A stretch of DNA of 64,000 bases from Calothrix sp. PCC 7103 (GCF_000331305.1 NZ_KB217478.1:2570151-2634150), one strand, 5' to 3'. Shown: positions 27,027 to 35,863, counted from the stretch's first letter. The notes: a model not told the origin generated them from the letters alone. A program made the numbers and translations.

Positions 27027-27575
27027 TCAACCGATAAGTGAAATTATATCTTCAAGGACTTTATTAGGTGGCTGGTCGCCATTAACCGTAATTAAACGGC
27101 GCCTGCGGTCATAGTACTCCAAAATTGGAATAGTCCGGTCATAGAACAACTCAACGCGACGTTGAACAATCTCTGGATGGTCGTCGGGTAAAGAACGTCC
27201 CAGAGAACGACTTACCATTACAGCTTCAGAAACTTGTAAGTATACAGCAAACGACAGCTTTTGTGCTAATTCATCGAGTAAAAAATCTAACTCCTCAGCT
27301 TGGAAAGCAGTACGAGGATAACCTTCTAATATCCACCCACGTTCGACATCTATATTTTTAAGACGTACACGAACAAACTCAATCATCAATTCGTCAGGGA
27401 CAAGCTCACCAAGCTTTATATAAGGCATTGCAAGACAACCTAACTTTGATGAACTTGCTACAGCTTCACGTAAAACCTCACCCGTCGAAATCAGAGAAAT
27501 ATCAAAGTGCGTACAAAGACTATGAGCTTGCGTACTCTTCCCTGAACCTGAACCTCCTAAAATCACTAGTCTCAC
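27027..27575 (-). CDS. adk: Adenylate kinase, short (LID-less) form
   Basis: Interconverts 2 ADP and AMP plus ATP. 182 aa. P-loop GGSGSGKST (8-16), NMP-binding HFDISLISTGEVLRE and LGELVPDELMIEF, GWILEGYPRTAFQAEEL, and GRSLPDDHPEIVQRRV replacing the long LID. Length matches the short cyanobacterial/eukaryotic type. GTG 27575 is the start, with AGGAG 9-10 nt upstream. Could phosphorylate other NMPs. Stands alone. Confidence 0.88.
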   Translation of the reverse strand: MRLVILGGSGSGKSTQAHSLCTHFDISLISTGEVLREAVASSSKLGCLAMPYIKLGELVPDELMIEFVRVRLKNIDVERGWILEGYPRTAFQAEELDFLLDELAQKLSFAVYLQVSEAVMVSRSLGRSLPDDHPEIVQRRVELFYDRTIPILEYYDRRRRLITVNGDQPPNKVLEDIISLIG

Positions 27576-27917
27576 GACAAAACACTCCTAATGTAGTCAA
27601 AAATAAAACTATCTAAATTTGTTGTGCCCAAACAAACGGCAAATGTAACATAGATAGACTACTCCCAAGGCTTTGATTTTTGAATTAATTCCTGTATCGT
27701 GAATGCTGGTTCTCATTTTTACTACATCCTATGTGAGTAAGCGTGTAAATATAAATTTTAATTCCACTTGACTTAAAGGCAAACCAAATGATTGACTAGG
27801 AATGCCACTTACTCGCCCACACTAAATAACAAAAATCCTGGGTATAGAGAAAAAAAATTTCAAATTCAACATCCGCAAATTCTCTCAAAGTCATTGTTCT
27901 TTTTTAAACATTAAATT
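27576..27917. other. Divergent intergenic region with small inverted repeat
   Basis: 342 bp between divergent genes, no gene seen. GAGTAAG (27735-27741) and CTTACTC (27808-27814) are inverted arms 66 nt apart; significance unclear. Confidence 0.4.
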
Positions 27918-28454
27918 ATGGTTGTTCAGTTAGAAACCCCAAGCACAAATCAGACTCTAAGATTACCATATACAGTTGAGGGTTTAATACAAGTTTTTAC
28001 TACATCGCATCGTAACTTTTTTACCACAGTTATGGCAGAAGCACTTAGACTAGCAGGTCAAGGAACTCCCGTACTAGTAGTGCAATTTCTTAAAGGTGGT
28101 ATTCATCAAGGGTGTGAAAAACCAGTAAAGCTAGGGCAAAAACTAGATTGGATTCGCTGCGATTTACCGCGATGTATTGATACACCCCATCTTGAAGACA
28201 GCGAAAACGAATCGCTACAAAAATTGTGGCAACATACACAAAAAGTAGTATTTTCTCTTAAGTATTCTCTCGTTGTACTAGATGAGTTAAGCTTGGCAAT
28301 AAATCTTGGCTTAATACCCGAAACTGATGTATTAAGCTTTTTAGCAAGGCGCCCTTCCAACATAGACATCATTCTCACAGGTCCAGAAATGCCCAAATCC
28401 ATTTTGGACATAGCAGACCAGATAACAGAAATTCGCCGTAGTCAAAGACCGTAG
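27918..28454 (+). CDS. CobA/CobO-like P-loop protein with degenerate Walker A
   Basis: 178 aa. It resembles corrinoid adenosyltransferases of the CobA/BtuR family: VLVVQFLKGG, SLVVLDELSLAINLGLI (Walker B-like), FLARRPSNIDIILTGPEMP and DIADQITEIR. The expected Walker A (family GxGKGKTT) is replaced by FTTSHRNFFTTV, which lacks the GK pair. So it has the family fold but perhaps not ATP-dependent adenosylation; a regulatory or structural role is inference. Ends at a GTTGGGC-ATC-GCCCAAC hairpin, 64 bp before dcd. Confidence 0.75.
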   Translation: MVVQLETPSTNQTLRLPYTVEGLIQVFTTSHRNFFTTVMAEALRLAGQGTPVLVVQFLKGGIHQGCEKPVKLGQKLDWIRCDLPRCIDTPHLEDSENESLQKLWQHTQKVVFSLKYSLVVLDELSLAINLGLIPETDVLSFLARRPSNIDIILTGPEMPKSILDIADQITEIRRSQRP

Positions 28455-28471
28455 GTTGGGCATCGCCCAAC
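28455..28471 (+). terminator. Perfect GTTGGGC/GCCCAAC hairpin
   Basis: Seven-bp arms with a 3-nt loop, directly after the stop codon. It belongs to the GTAGGTTGGG intergenic repeat type also seen at 52631 and 62432. No T-run follows. Confidence 0.5.
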
Positions 28472-28518
28472 AATCATATCTTCAAAATATTCTATAAATC
28501 CGCTTCCCCATTAACACC

Positions 28519-29118
28519 GTGATAAAAAACGACATTTGGATTCAACAAATGGCTCAACAGGGAATGATATCTCCCTTTGAACCAAGCTTAATTCGCCAGT
28601 TAAAAAACGATGATGCATCATCACCACGTCACGTTATTAGCTACGGACTATCTTCTTACGGTTACGATATCCGCTTATCTCCTGTAGAATTCCGCATTTT
28701 CCGTCATATTCCCGGTACCGTAATAGACCCCAAAAACTTTAACCCACAAAACTTAGAATCTACCCAACTTCATACAGATGAAACCGGAAGTTACTTTATA
28801 CTTCCTGCTCACTCATACGGTTTAGGTGTAGCCCTAGAAAAATTACAAGTTCCAGATTACATCACAGTAATTTGTATCGGTAAATCTACGTATGCACGCT
28901 GCGGAATTATCGCAAACTTAACACCAGCAGAAGCCGCTTGGCGTGGTCATCTAACTTTGGAATTTTCCAACTCTTCAAGCGCTGATTGTCGTATATACGC
29001 ATCCGAAGGAGTAGTACAGCTATTATTCCTAGAAGGAGAACCTTGTGCAATTAGTTACGACACCCGACAAGGTAAATACCAAGACCAAGCCGAAAAAGTA
29101 ACCTTAGCAAAAGTCTAA
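28519..29118 (+). CDS. dcd: dCTP deaminase
   Basis: Deaminates dCTP to dUTP for dTTP synthesis; trimer of the dUTPase-like fold. 199 aa. Motifs: YGLSSYGYDIRLSP, VIDPKNFN, PAHSYGLGVALE, VICIGKSTYARCGI, LTPAEAAWRGHLTLEFSN (catalytic Glu) and GVVQLLFLEGE. Start GTG 28519 gives IKNDIWIQQMAQ, the typical N-terminus. Convergent with thyX, the other dTTP-pathway gene here, across an STRR hairpin. Confidence 0.95.
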   Translation: MIKNDIWIQQMAQQGMISPFEPSLIRQLKNDDASSPRHVISYGLSSYGYDIRLSPVEFRIFRHIPGTVIDPKNFNPQNLESTQLHTDETGSYFILPAHSYGLGVALEKLQVPDYITVICIGKSTYARCGIIANLTPAEAAWRGHLTLEFSNSSSADCRIYASEGVVQLLFLEGEPCAISYDTRQGKYQDQAEKVTLAKV

Positions 29119-29120
29119 TT

Positions 29121-29192
29121 GAGTGCTGAGTGCTGAGTGCTGAGTAATAATTTATCACTCATAACTCTAATGTCCTACTCAGCACTCAGCAC
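29121..29192. repeat. STRR-type heptamer repeats forming a hairpin between dcd and thyX
   Basis: GAGTGCT repeated three times (29121-29141) plus GAGTAAT, then the complementary ACTCAGCACTCAGCAC at 29177-29192. Tandem heptamers are typical of heterocystous cyanobacteria. The inverted arrangement may also terminate the two convergent transcripts. Confidence 0.7.
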
Positions 29193-29211
29193 CTTTAACT
29201 CATAACTCTTC

Positions 29212-29934
29212 TTAAGGCGCCAATCTTCCTTTACCTAGTCGAGTAGACTTATACCATGTTGCAATTGCAGGCGCCCATTCTTCAAGATGAGGAAATATCA
29301 TTTCACACAACTTTTGAATTTCTAGCTGTGCGTCTTTTTTGTAACGCAAATCAAGAAAATGCAGAAGCGAGCGTAAATTGAAACTAACGACAAAATGCTG
29401 CCGATAATCAAACGGAACCTTTCCACGTGCGTGTTCCTCAGACATTCCAGATTCAAAATCAGCTTTATATCGCTTTGCCGCTTCTAAACACCACTGTAAA
29501 TCCGCTTCTCTTTTTTCAGGCGAGTAGTAATATTTTTTACCCTGACGGTCGCTATAATATCCAACTGGACGTAAGTAAAAAACATCCTCAACTTCTTTCT
29601 TACCATCGACTACATCGACCACTTGCCTACCCGTATATCTATAGGATTGAACATCAAATGATATACCGACTCTGTGAGTACGTGCCTGCTGCATAACACT
29701 GTGAGGAAAATAACCACAGTTAAAAACTATCTGTGGATGTTCCATTGGTCCAAAATGTCCTCTGTCACCAGCTAGCAAGCGTTTAATTATCAACTCTCCA
29801 CAAGCTTCTTCGCTAGGAAATGTATCACGCTCGTCGTACACGAACGCTTCTGTGTAGTCTTGGTGCATTGCAGCATAAATGACCTGTTGGGGATTTGGGG
29901 TTTTGGCTAATACCTCTACGCGGAATCGTTCCAT
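29212..29934 (-). CDS. thyX: Flavin-dependent thymidylate synthase
   Basis: Makes dTMP from dUMP using FAD, NADPH and methylene-tetrahydrofolate. 240 aa, normal length. The ThyX signature region is RTHRVGISFDVQSYR (85-99). GHFGPMEHPQIVF and FNLRSLLHFLDLRYKKDAQLE (substrate binding) are also present. Start ATG 29934 (MERFRVEVL). No thyA is seen in the window. Confidence 0.95.
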   Translation of the reverse strand: MERFRVEVLAKTPNPQQVIYAAMHQDYTEAFVYDERDTFPSEEACGELIIKRLLAGDRGHFGPMEHPQIVFNCGYFPHSVMQQARTHRVGISFDVQSYRYTGRQVVDVVDGKKEVEDVFYLRPVGYYSDRQGKKYYYSPEKREADLQWCLEAAKRYKADFESGMSEEHARGKVPFDYRQHFVVSFNLRSLLHFLDLRYKKDAQLEIQKLCEMIFPHLEEWAPAIATWYKSTRLGKGRLAP

Positions 29935-30061
29935 TTTGGGACTTACGGTTAGTTTCTACAACTTTGGGCTATGTAACCCAGAGAGTCATCATATAATGCA
30001 ACGCTCCAGGATACATATTTAACAAAATTGCTTAACACTCTTTACATAAATTAATATTGCG

Positions 30062-30079
30062 TTTACAATTGTTTACAAA
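30062..30079 (+). promoter_or_regulatory. HLR1 (RpaB-binding) element
   Basis: TTTACAAT-TG-TTTACAAA fits the published HLR1 consensus, (G/T)TTACAWW-NN-(G/T)TTACAWW, at every position. HLR1 is bound by RpaB and controls high-light genes. It lies 29-46 bp upstream of the HLIP start codon, so it is close to or overlaps the core promoter. Confidence 0.8.
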
Positions 30080-30107
30080 TCCAGCAATAAATTTTTAGGA
30101 AAATCCC

Positions 30108-30323
30108 ATGACATACAAAGGTGCTATCGTAGACGACCAGGGTAAAATGAATAATTTTGCTCTTGAGCCAAAGGTATATGTAGATGAACAAGGCGACCGC
30201 ACTGGTTTCACTCCTTATGCTGAGTTACTCAATGGTCGTTTAGCGATGATTGGTTTTATTTCGTTGATTGCGTTGGAAGTATTTACCGGACACGGTATTT
30301 TCGGTTTCTTGCAAAATCTCTAA
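30108..30323 (+). CDS. High-light-inducible protein (HLIP/SCP), one-helix CAB family
   Basis: 71 aa. The CAB-family motif ELLNGRLAMIGF (about 39-50) begins the single thylakoid-membrane helix, which continues ISLIALEVFTGHGIFGFL. Such proteins bind chlorophyll and carotenoid, dissipate energy and protect photosystem assembly intermediates. A soluble N-terminal part of about 35 residues precedes the helix. AGGA lies 9 nt before ATG 30108. A perfect HLR1 element upstream predicts induction by high light through RpaB. The gene ends at a strong hairpin terminator. Confidence 0.95.
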   Translation: MTYKGAIVDDQGKMNNFALEPKVYVDEQGDRTGFTPYAELLNGRLAMIGFISLIALEVFTGHGIFGFLQNL

Positions 30324-30382
30324 ATGTGAAAGTATTTAACTAAGTAAAAATAGTCGTAGTAATTGTGATTCGACGATATTTA

Positions 30383-30424
30383 ATAAACCCGCTCTTACAT
30401 GTTGATGTGTTGGGGCGGGTTTAT
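30383..30424 (+). terminator. Terminator of the HLIP gene
   Basis: ATAAACCCGC (30383-30392) and GCGGGTTTAT (30415-30424) are perfect 10-bp arms. The ATG at 30399, which would extend the next gene, falls inside this loop, arguing against that start. Confidence 0.7.
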
Positions 30425-30458
30425 CATGGTTTTAGGCACTACACAAAAAGGGTTATAT

Positions 30459-31037
30459 ATGGCTTTGACAGCATCTACGATGGTAAATCTCGGTACACAG
30501 GCGCCTGAATTTTCACTACCAGATGTAGTATCAGGAAAAACTATCTCACTATCTAATTATGAAGGGAAGCCGTTGCTGGTAATGTTTATATGTCAACATT
30601 GTCCATTTGTAAAGCATATCAAAGGCGAACTAGCTCTTTTAGGCAAAGATTATTTAAATACTGATTTGGGTATTGTAGCGATTAGCGCTAATGACGCAGA
30701 AAAATATCCTGATGATGCGCCTGAATCTTTAAAAGCAATGGCAATAGAATTAGATTTAAAATATTCTGTTTGTTACGATGAAAGTCAAGAAGTGGCAAAA
30801 GCTTACACTGCTGCGTGTACACCAGATTTCTTTTTATTTGATGTAGGACATAAATTAATTTACCGTGGACAATTAGACAACAGTCGTCCAAGTAATAATG
30901 AACCAGTGACAGGAAAAGATTTGCGCGCGGCAATAGAATCAGTGTTAACAGGCAAAGAAATCATCGGGGATCAAAAACCAAGCATAGGATGCAATATAAA
31001 ATGGAAACCAGGTAATGAGCCAAATTACGTTGGTTAA
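30459..31037 (+). CDS. Thioredoxin-fold protein (AhpC/TSA/redoxin-like)
   Basis: 192 aa from ATG 30459 (AAAAAGGG upstream). Starts MALTASTMVNLGTQAPEFSL, followed by a redoxin fold. The redox-active pair is in ICQHCPFVKH (CxxC). PDFFLFD carries the preceding cis-Pro-like region (TAACTPDFFLFD). The C-terminal GCNIKWKPGNEP is typical of a cyanobacterial thioredoxin-like family. Probably a thiol oxidoreductase or peroxiredoxin-like enzyme; the substrate is unknown. An upstream ATG (30399) lies inside the HLIP terminator and is unlikely. Confidence 0.85.
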   Translation: MALTASTMVNLGTQAPEFSLPDVVSGKTISLSNYEGKPLLVMFICQHCPFVKHIKGELALLGKDYLNTDLGIVAISANDAEKYPDDAPESLKAMAIELDLKYSVCYDESQEVAKAYTAACTPDFFLFDVGHKLIYRGQLDNSRPSNNEPVTGKDLRAAIESVLTGKEIIGDQKPSIGCNIKWKPGNEPNYVG

Positions 31038-31053
31038 TGGGAAGAACGGAATA

Positions 31054-31110
31054 GTTAGTAGTACATATACATTGATTAAATAATTCCTCACTCACAAAAA
31101 AACTACTAAC
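31054..31110. terminator. Inverted repeat between convergent genes
   Basis: AATAGTTAGTAGT (from 31050) pairs with ACTACTAACCATT (31102-31114) with one mismatch; the perfect core is GTTAGTAGT/ACTACTAAC. Bidirectional terminator candidate. Confidence 0.45.
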
Positions 31111-31162
31111 CATTACGCTGAAGACCTTATCCATTAGTACAAGCGTAATTAAACGCTTGACA

Positions 31163-31666
31163 TTAGTGCTTAATCTCCAAATTTAAAATATAAGTTCCTA
31201 ATTGAACTTTCCCCGACCATAATTCATACTCAACTCGTAAATGTTCAGGTAACGGATGTCCGTTAAGAATAAGACTACGAGTGTAATTACGGAGACGAAT
31301 TGGTTCATGAGGTTGAAATGATTCGCTGGGTAGCCAATACCTACTTACACCACACACACCCTGTTCCCAGAAGTGGCGGTAACTCAGCTGTGCATTTCCT
31401 TGCATTGTCATAGTGACGCGATAAGGCGATATTTCCAGCCATATAATTCTAGGACTACCAGGGGTAGGAATGTTACAGCTTGGATACATTTCCTCGTGCG
31501 TTCGGCGAACAGATTCACTATTTTTTTGGTGCGGCGCCGTCAAGAGTAGATGGAATCTATCGCTGTCTTTTTGATACAATGTTGCCGCAGTCTCGACGAC
31601 AGACCACACGGGAAGGTCTGTAGAAATGAGCGACAGGCATACGGGCTTGCGTTGGTGTGTCAGCAT
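31163..31666 (-). CDS. Conserved hypothetical protein
   Basis: 167 aa from ATG 31666 (MLTHQRKPVCLSLISTDLPV); the frame is open to a TTG at 31771, which would add 35 residues. No domain recognised. A mixed alpha/beta pattern with many aromatic residues, a central IIWLEISPYRVTMTMQGNAQ and C-terminal beta strands (LRVEYELWSGKVQLGTYILN). No signal peptide is obvious from the shorter start. Divergent from aroA, about 200 bp apart. Function unknown. Confidence 0.6.
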   Translation of the reverse strand: MLTHQRKPVCLSLISTDLPVWSVVETAATLYQKDSDRFHLLLTAPHQKNSESVRRTHEEMYPSCNIPTPGSPRIIWLEISPYRVTMTMQGNAQLSYRHFWEQGVCGVSRYWLPSESFQPHEPIRLRNYTRSLILNGHPLPEHLRVEYELWSGKVQLGTYILNLEIKH

Positions 31667-31874
31667 GGGAGCGATACCGGCAATTAAGTTCCAATTAAGA
31701 AAAAAAACAAAACACAGACTAGTGGTCAATTCCTGATAAGAGCGAGCATCCTGATAAAATGGGCAATGCAAAACAACCGTAAAACTAAAGCAAAAATAAA
31801 TTCAAGCGAGATAGAGCAGCCCGACCATAGAAAGCGGTAGGATAATGTTCGCAGTCACACGCCAGTTTATCCTA

Positions 31875-33227
31875 ATGTCGCCTTCTGTTATAACCGTAGA
31901 AACAAAAGAAGACGTTTCGCTTTCTTTAGTTATTAACCAGATAAGTTCTGGTATCTCCTTACAGGGTCGCATACTCGTACCAGGTGATAAGTCTATCTCT
32001 CATCGTGCCCTAATGTTGGGTGCTTTGGCACAAGGAGAAACGAAAATTCAAGGTTTACTTCTCGGAGAAGACCCTCGCAGCACTGCGAGTTGCTTTCAAG
32101 CGATGGGGGCAAAAATTTCTCCGCTTAATAGTGAGATGGTAACAGTAACAGGTATTGGGCTTGGTAACTTGCTTGAACCCATTGATATTCTCAATGCTGG
32201 TAACTCAGGTACGACGTTACGATTGATGCTGGGCATTCTAGCTTCGCACCCAGATAGATTTTTTACTGTTACTGGCGATAGCTCACTACGTTCACGTCCC
32301 ATGTCGCGCGTTGTTAAACCTTTGCAACAAATGGAGGCGCAAATTTGGGGACGAAAAGATAATTCGCTTGCTCCCTTAGCTATACAAGGAAAGGTACTCA
32401 AACCAATTCACTATCATTCGCCAATTGCATCAGCGCAAGTCAAATCCTGCATTTTATTAGCTGGATTAATGACAGATGGCAAAACAACTGTTACTGAACC
32501 CGCAATCTCGCGTGACCACAGCGAACGGATGTTACGTGCCTTCGGCGCCGACTTAGAAGTTGACCCTGATTCTAAAAGTGTAACTGTCACAGGCGGAAAA
32601 TCGCTACATGGTCAAAACGTAATTGTACCAGGTGATATTAGTTCAGCAGCTTTTTGGCTCGTCGCTGGAGCTATTGTTCCTAATTCCGAATTGGTAATTG
32701 AAAACGTCGGTGTGAATCCAACTCGTACAGGAGTATTAGAAGCATTAGAAATGATGGGCGCCGACATTGAGTTACAAAACCAACGCGAAGTAGCCGGGGA
32801 ACCAGTAGCCGATTTGCGCGTGCGTACTAGTAAATTAAAGAGTTGTACTATCTCAGGAGATATAATTCCTCGGTTGATTGACGAAATTCCAATTTTAGCA
32901 GTAGCAGCCGTATTTGCTGAAGGTACAACAATAATAAAAGACGCTGAAGAACTGCGAGTCAAAGAAAGCGACCGTATCGCTGTAATGGCAAAGCAATTAA
33001 CTAAAATGGGTGCCAAAGTTACAGAACTTCCCGACGGTATGGAAATAACTGGTGGAACACCATTAACAGGGTCAGATGTAGATAGTCATACAGACCACCG
33101 CATCGCCATGAGTTTAGCAATAGCTGCACTCAACGCTAAAGGAACTACAACAGTAAACCGCGCTGAAGCTGCAAGTATTTCCTACCCTGACTTTACGAAT
33201 ACTCTGCAAAAAATCATAGTCAGCTAA
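31875..33227 (+). CDS. aroA: 3-phosphoshikimate 1-carboxyvinyltransferase (EPSP synthase)
   Basis: Sixth step of the shikimate pathway: shikimate-3-phosphate plus PEP to EPSP, towards aromatic amino acids. About 450 aa from ATG 31875; an ATG at 31845 would add 10 residues. Motifs: [83 protein letters not shown] and [13 protein letters not shown]. The NAGNSGTT form rather than GNAGTAMRP indicates a class II-like enzyme. A 47-bp repeat begins just after the stop. Confidence 0.95.
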   Translation: MSPSVITVETKEDVSLSLVINQISSGISLQGRILVPGDKSISHRALMLGALAQGETKIQGLLLGEDPRSTASCFQAMGAKISPLNSEMVTVTGIGLGNLLEPIDILNAGNSGTTLRLMLGILASHPDRFFTVTGDSSLRSRPMSRVVKPLQQMEAQIWGRKDNSLAPLAIQGKVLKPIHYHSPIASAQVKSCILLAGLMTDGKTTVTEPAISRDHSERMLRAFGADLEVDPDSKSVTVTGGKSLHGQNVIVPGDISSAAFWLVAGAIVPNSELVIENVGVNPTRTGVLEALEMMGADIELQNQREVAGEPVADLRVRTSKLKSCTISGDIIPRLIDEIPILAVAAVFAEGTTIIKDAEELRVKESDRIAVMAKQLTKMGAKVTELPDGMEITGGTPLTGSDVDSHTDHRIAMSLAIAALNAKGTTTVNRAEAASISYPDFTNTLQKIIVS

Positions 33228-33231
33228 CTGA

Positions 33232-33278
33232 CAACGGATTATGAACGGATGTAACGGATAATTAACTTATCATTACAA
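33232..33278. repeat. 47-bp dispersed repeat, copy 1 (ACGGAT-rich)
   Basis: Begins CAACGGATTATGAACGGATG. 41 of 47 bases match copy 2 at 34933-34979 in the same orientation. ACGGAT recurs about every 12 bp within the unit. A partial relative lies at about 49183. Confidence 0.7.
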
Positions 33279-33305
33279 CTCGTTCTAACCCGTTTAGAGT
33301 ATAAC

Positions 33306-34946
33306 GTGACAAATACAGTGATAAAAATGTTACCAAAATTACATAATAATCCTGGTTTACGTTTAGCCAGTGGTGCAGCATTCACATTTTTCATAATTTG
33401 TTCAATATTAAACTTACACCGTTACTGGAGTTACTACGCTTCATTTGACCAAGGATTATTTAATCAATTATTTTGGAATAGCGTTCACGGTAATTTCTTT
33501 GAAAGTTCACTATCATCAACACTTTCAACCAACGTCGTTCATGCTCAAAAGGCGCCTGAAGTATTTTACAGTCATCTAGGACAACATTTTAATCCGATTT
33601 TTTTACTATGGATGCCAATTTATGCAGTATTTCCTTACAATGAAACATTAATTATTTTACAAGTTTTATTTGTAACATTTGCGGGCTTAGTATTATACGC
33701 ATTAGCGCGACATTACTTACAACCAATGCTCGCAGCAATGATAACAGTCAGCTTTTACTGTACAACCACTGTAAACGCTCCCACCTTAGCCAACTTTCAT
33801 GATATCAGCGCGGCGCCGTTATTACTATTTGCTGTCTTATTGGCAATGGAAAAGCAGAAATGGTGGTTATTTTTTCTATGTGCCATTTTACTACTCGCAG
33901 TTCGCCAAGATGTAGGGATATCTTTATTAAGTATTGGCTTTTATATGCTTGTGAGCAGACGCTTTCCCCGTATGGGTTTAGTAGTATGTTTTCTTAGTAT
34001 TGGTTATATACTGCTAGTAACCCAATATATCATGCCACAATTTTCTGCTGATGTTGCTCGAAGAATGACAATAGAAAGATTTGGGCAGTTTACCACAAAT
34101 CCAGAAGCATCTACAGTAGATATAATTTTGGCTATTTTAACTAATCCAATGCGATTATTAGGAGAACTTTTTCGTGGTTTTCCAAATAAATTGGGCTATA
34201 TCGTTGTTCATAGTTTAGCTTTAAGCATAATACCAGTTTTATCAAGTGCTACTTGGACAAGCGCAGGTTTTCCTTTACTTTACTTATTTTTGCAGCGAGC
34301 GAGTAACGCTTTAAAAATTTCCATTCGCTACGCCATGCCAATTGTACCAGGAATATTCTACGGAGCAATTATTTGGTGGTCAACAAGACAAAATTTATAT
34401 AAACAAGCTAAAATACGCCGTTTTTGGAAAACTTGCATTATTTTATCATTAATAGTATCAATATTAGGAAATCAAAACAGCGTTTTTTATTTTCTAATCC
34501 CAGATACAATCAGCCCATTAGTATACATATCAATTCCAGAACAATGGAATCACGTCTATCAATTTCAACCTTTAATTAAGCAAATACCCGCAAACGCTAG
34601 CGTATCAGCTACTACTGAACTTATCCCCAAACTATCCAACCGTCGAGAAATAGTCCGTTTATCACAATTACGATTAGTCAACGACGCACGACAAACCATT
34701 ACAGTAGAGTACATCATTGCTGACATTTGGAGGCGCCATAAAAACCAAATAGCGAAAAAACGCCCATTATTAGAAGATTTTTTCCAATTTATTGACGAAG
34801 TTACTAATAATCAACAATATGGAATAATTGGCTTTGCTGATGGAGTAATTCTACTTAAAAAATCCACTATATCGAATTCTCAAGCAACTAGCGCTTGGTT
34901 GAATTTTCGTAAGAAGTCAGAAGTAGCTAGTGGCAACGGATTATGA
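33306..34946 (+). CDS. DUF2079-family polytopic membrane protein
   Basis: 546 aa with about 10 or more hydrophobic segments. The N-terminal region LNLHRYWSYYASFDQGLFNQ, then LFWNSVHGNFF and SHLGQHFNPIFLLWMPIY, is diagnostic of DUF2079, a predicted GT-C-like membrane glycosyltransferase fold. The C-terminal soluble part (about 420-546) includes IPANASVSATTELIPKLSNR. Start GTG 33306; ATG 33327 is an alternative. The gene is bracketed by a 47-bp direct repeat, and the last codons (NGL-stop) lie inside the second copy. Substrate unknown. Confidence 0.82.
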   Translation: MTNTVIKMLPKLHNNPGLRLASGAAFTFFIICSILNLHRYWSYYASFDQGLFNQLFWNSVHGNFFESSLSSTLSTNVVHAQKAPEVFYSHLGQHFNPIFLLWMPIYAVFPYNETLIILQVLFVTFAGLVLYALARHYLQPMLAAMITVSFYCTTTVNAPTLANFHDISAAPLLLFAVLLAMEKQKWWLFFLCAILLLAVRQDVGISLLSIGFYMLVSRRFPRMGLVVCFLSIGYILLVTQYIMPQFSADVARRMTIERFGQFTTNPEASTVDIILAILTNPMRLLGELFRGFPNKLGYIVVHSLALSIIPVLSSATWTSAGFPLLYLFLQRASNALKISIRYAMPIVPGIFYGAIIWWSTRQNLYKQAKIRRFWKTCIILSLIVSILGNQNSVFYFLIPDTISPLVYISIPEQWNHVYQFQPLIKQIPANASVSATTELIPKLSNRREIVRLSQLRLVNDARQTITVEYIIADIWRRHKNQIAKKRPLLEDFFQFIDEVTNNQQYGIIGFADGVILLKKSTISNSQATSAWLNFRKKSEVASGNGL

Positions 34947-34979
34947 ATGGATGTAAAGGATAGTTAATTTATTGTTACA
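34933..34979. repeat. 47-bp dispersed repeat, copy 2
   Basis: Begins CAACGGATTATGAATGGATG; six mismatches to copy 1. It supplies the final codons and stop of the DUF2079 gene. Confidence 0.7.
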
Positions 34980-35072
34980 AAATATTTCATCTTTCAATGT
35001 GACGTGGCACCACCATAACCCACAATAACAAAAGCGATACAATATATATTATTTGAGATTATAGGAAAAATT

Positions 35073-35255
35073 ATGCAAGTCCGGCGCCTAAAAATTGAAT
35101 CTTTTCGAGGTATCGACGATTTGACGCTGGAATTTAGCGATAAAACTCCCACCGTGCTTATTGGAATCAATTGTGTAGGCAAATCAAGTATTTTAGAATG
35201 TTTTGCCATCCTTTTATCGCAGTTGATAGGCAATATTACACCAACTAGCTTGTAA
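35073..35255 (+). pseudogene. Truncated SMC/RecF-like AAA ATPase
   Basis: 60 codons matching the N-terminus of an AAA_23/OLD-type ATPase: VRRLKIESFRGIDDLTLEF, then VLIGINCVGKSSILECFAIL. The P-loop is GINCVGKSS, with Cys where Gly is usual. The frame stops at TAA 35253, and nothing resembling the coiled coil, signature or Walker B follows. A remnant rather than a functional small protein. Confidence 0.75.
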
Positions 35256-35320
35256 CTTGATAATCTGTATATGACAAGTTAGGCCATTTAATCTCTAACT
35301 CCGGTCGTCTGTACATTTGT

Positions 35321-35779
35321 TTAAACTAAGTATCCCTGATTTTTGCCCCACTCTAGCCAAGCTTCTGCCATCTGTTTAACTTTTCCTCTTTGTTCTGGCT
35401 TTATTGGGTTTACACCTGTAATTTCATTTAATGCAAATAACCAGTACAAAGGGTTCTTCTTAAGCTCTTGAAGTAGCAATGGTACGATTTTATTACCCAT
35501 CCTAATTATTTCTTTGTAAGCAGGATGTTCAGACACGGTAGCAGTAGAGGAAATTCCTTCTACCTCAGTTTCCCACTGATTGGCAAGTATATAAAACCTA
35601 TTTGATATCTCTAATGGAACTACAGATTTAACATCAGCTTTTAATGATATTTCTTGCTGGTTAAGTAAACCTTCGATACTAGTTTCAACTAGCTCTTCAA
35701 CCGATACATTGCAATTATTGGCTAGTTGTTGCAACTTTAGCCATTGTTCATCCGGAATTTTTATGACAATAGTATTCAT
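35321..35779 (-). CDS. Antitoxin-like ribbon-helix-helix protein with conserved C-terminal domain
   Basis: 152 aa. Residues 1-40 (MNTIVIKIPDEQWLKLQQLA, then NCNVSVEELVETSIEGLL) fit a ribbon-helix-helix DNA-binding domain. Residues about 75-152 (HPAYKEIIRMGNKIVPLLLQ, PLYWLFALNEITGVNPI, MAEAWLEWGKNQGYL) are a conserved helical region seen in other bacterial proteins of unknown role. No toxin gene is adjacent on this strand. It lies beside a broken ATPase, in debris-rich DNA. It may be an orphan antitoxin or regulator. Confidence 0.65.
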   Translation of the reverse strand: MNTIVIKIPDEQWLKLQQLANNCNVSVEELVETSIEGLLNQQEISLKADVKSVVPLEISNRFYILANQWETEVEGISSTATVSEHPAYKEIIRMGNKIVPLLLQELKKNPLYWLFALNEITGVNPIKPEQRGKVKQMAEAWLEWGKNQGYLV

Positions 35780-35863
35780 TTTACTTATGCTATGAGATAA
35801 TATGATGTTCAGTGTAGCATTTTCTAAAAAGTCGAGCCTTTTGCTGTAAAAAATAATAACATT

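Noticed and set aside
30399-30458. Upstream extension of the thioredoxin-fold gene from ATG 30399
   Set aside because: This ATG lies within the loop of the HLIP terminator, and the added residues are not family-like.
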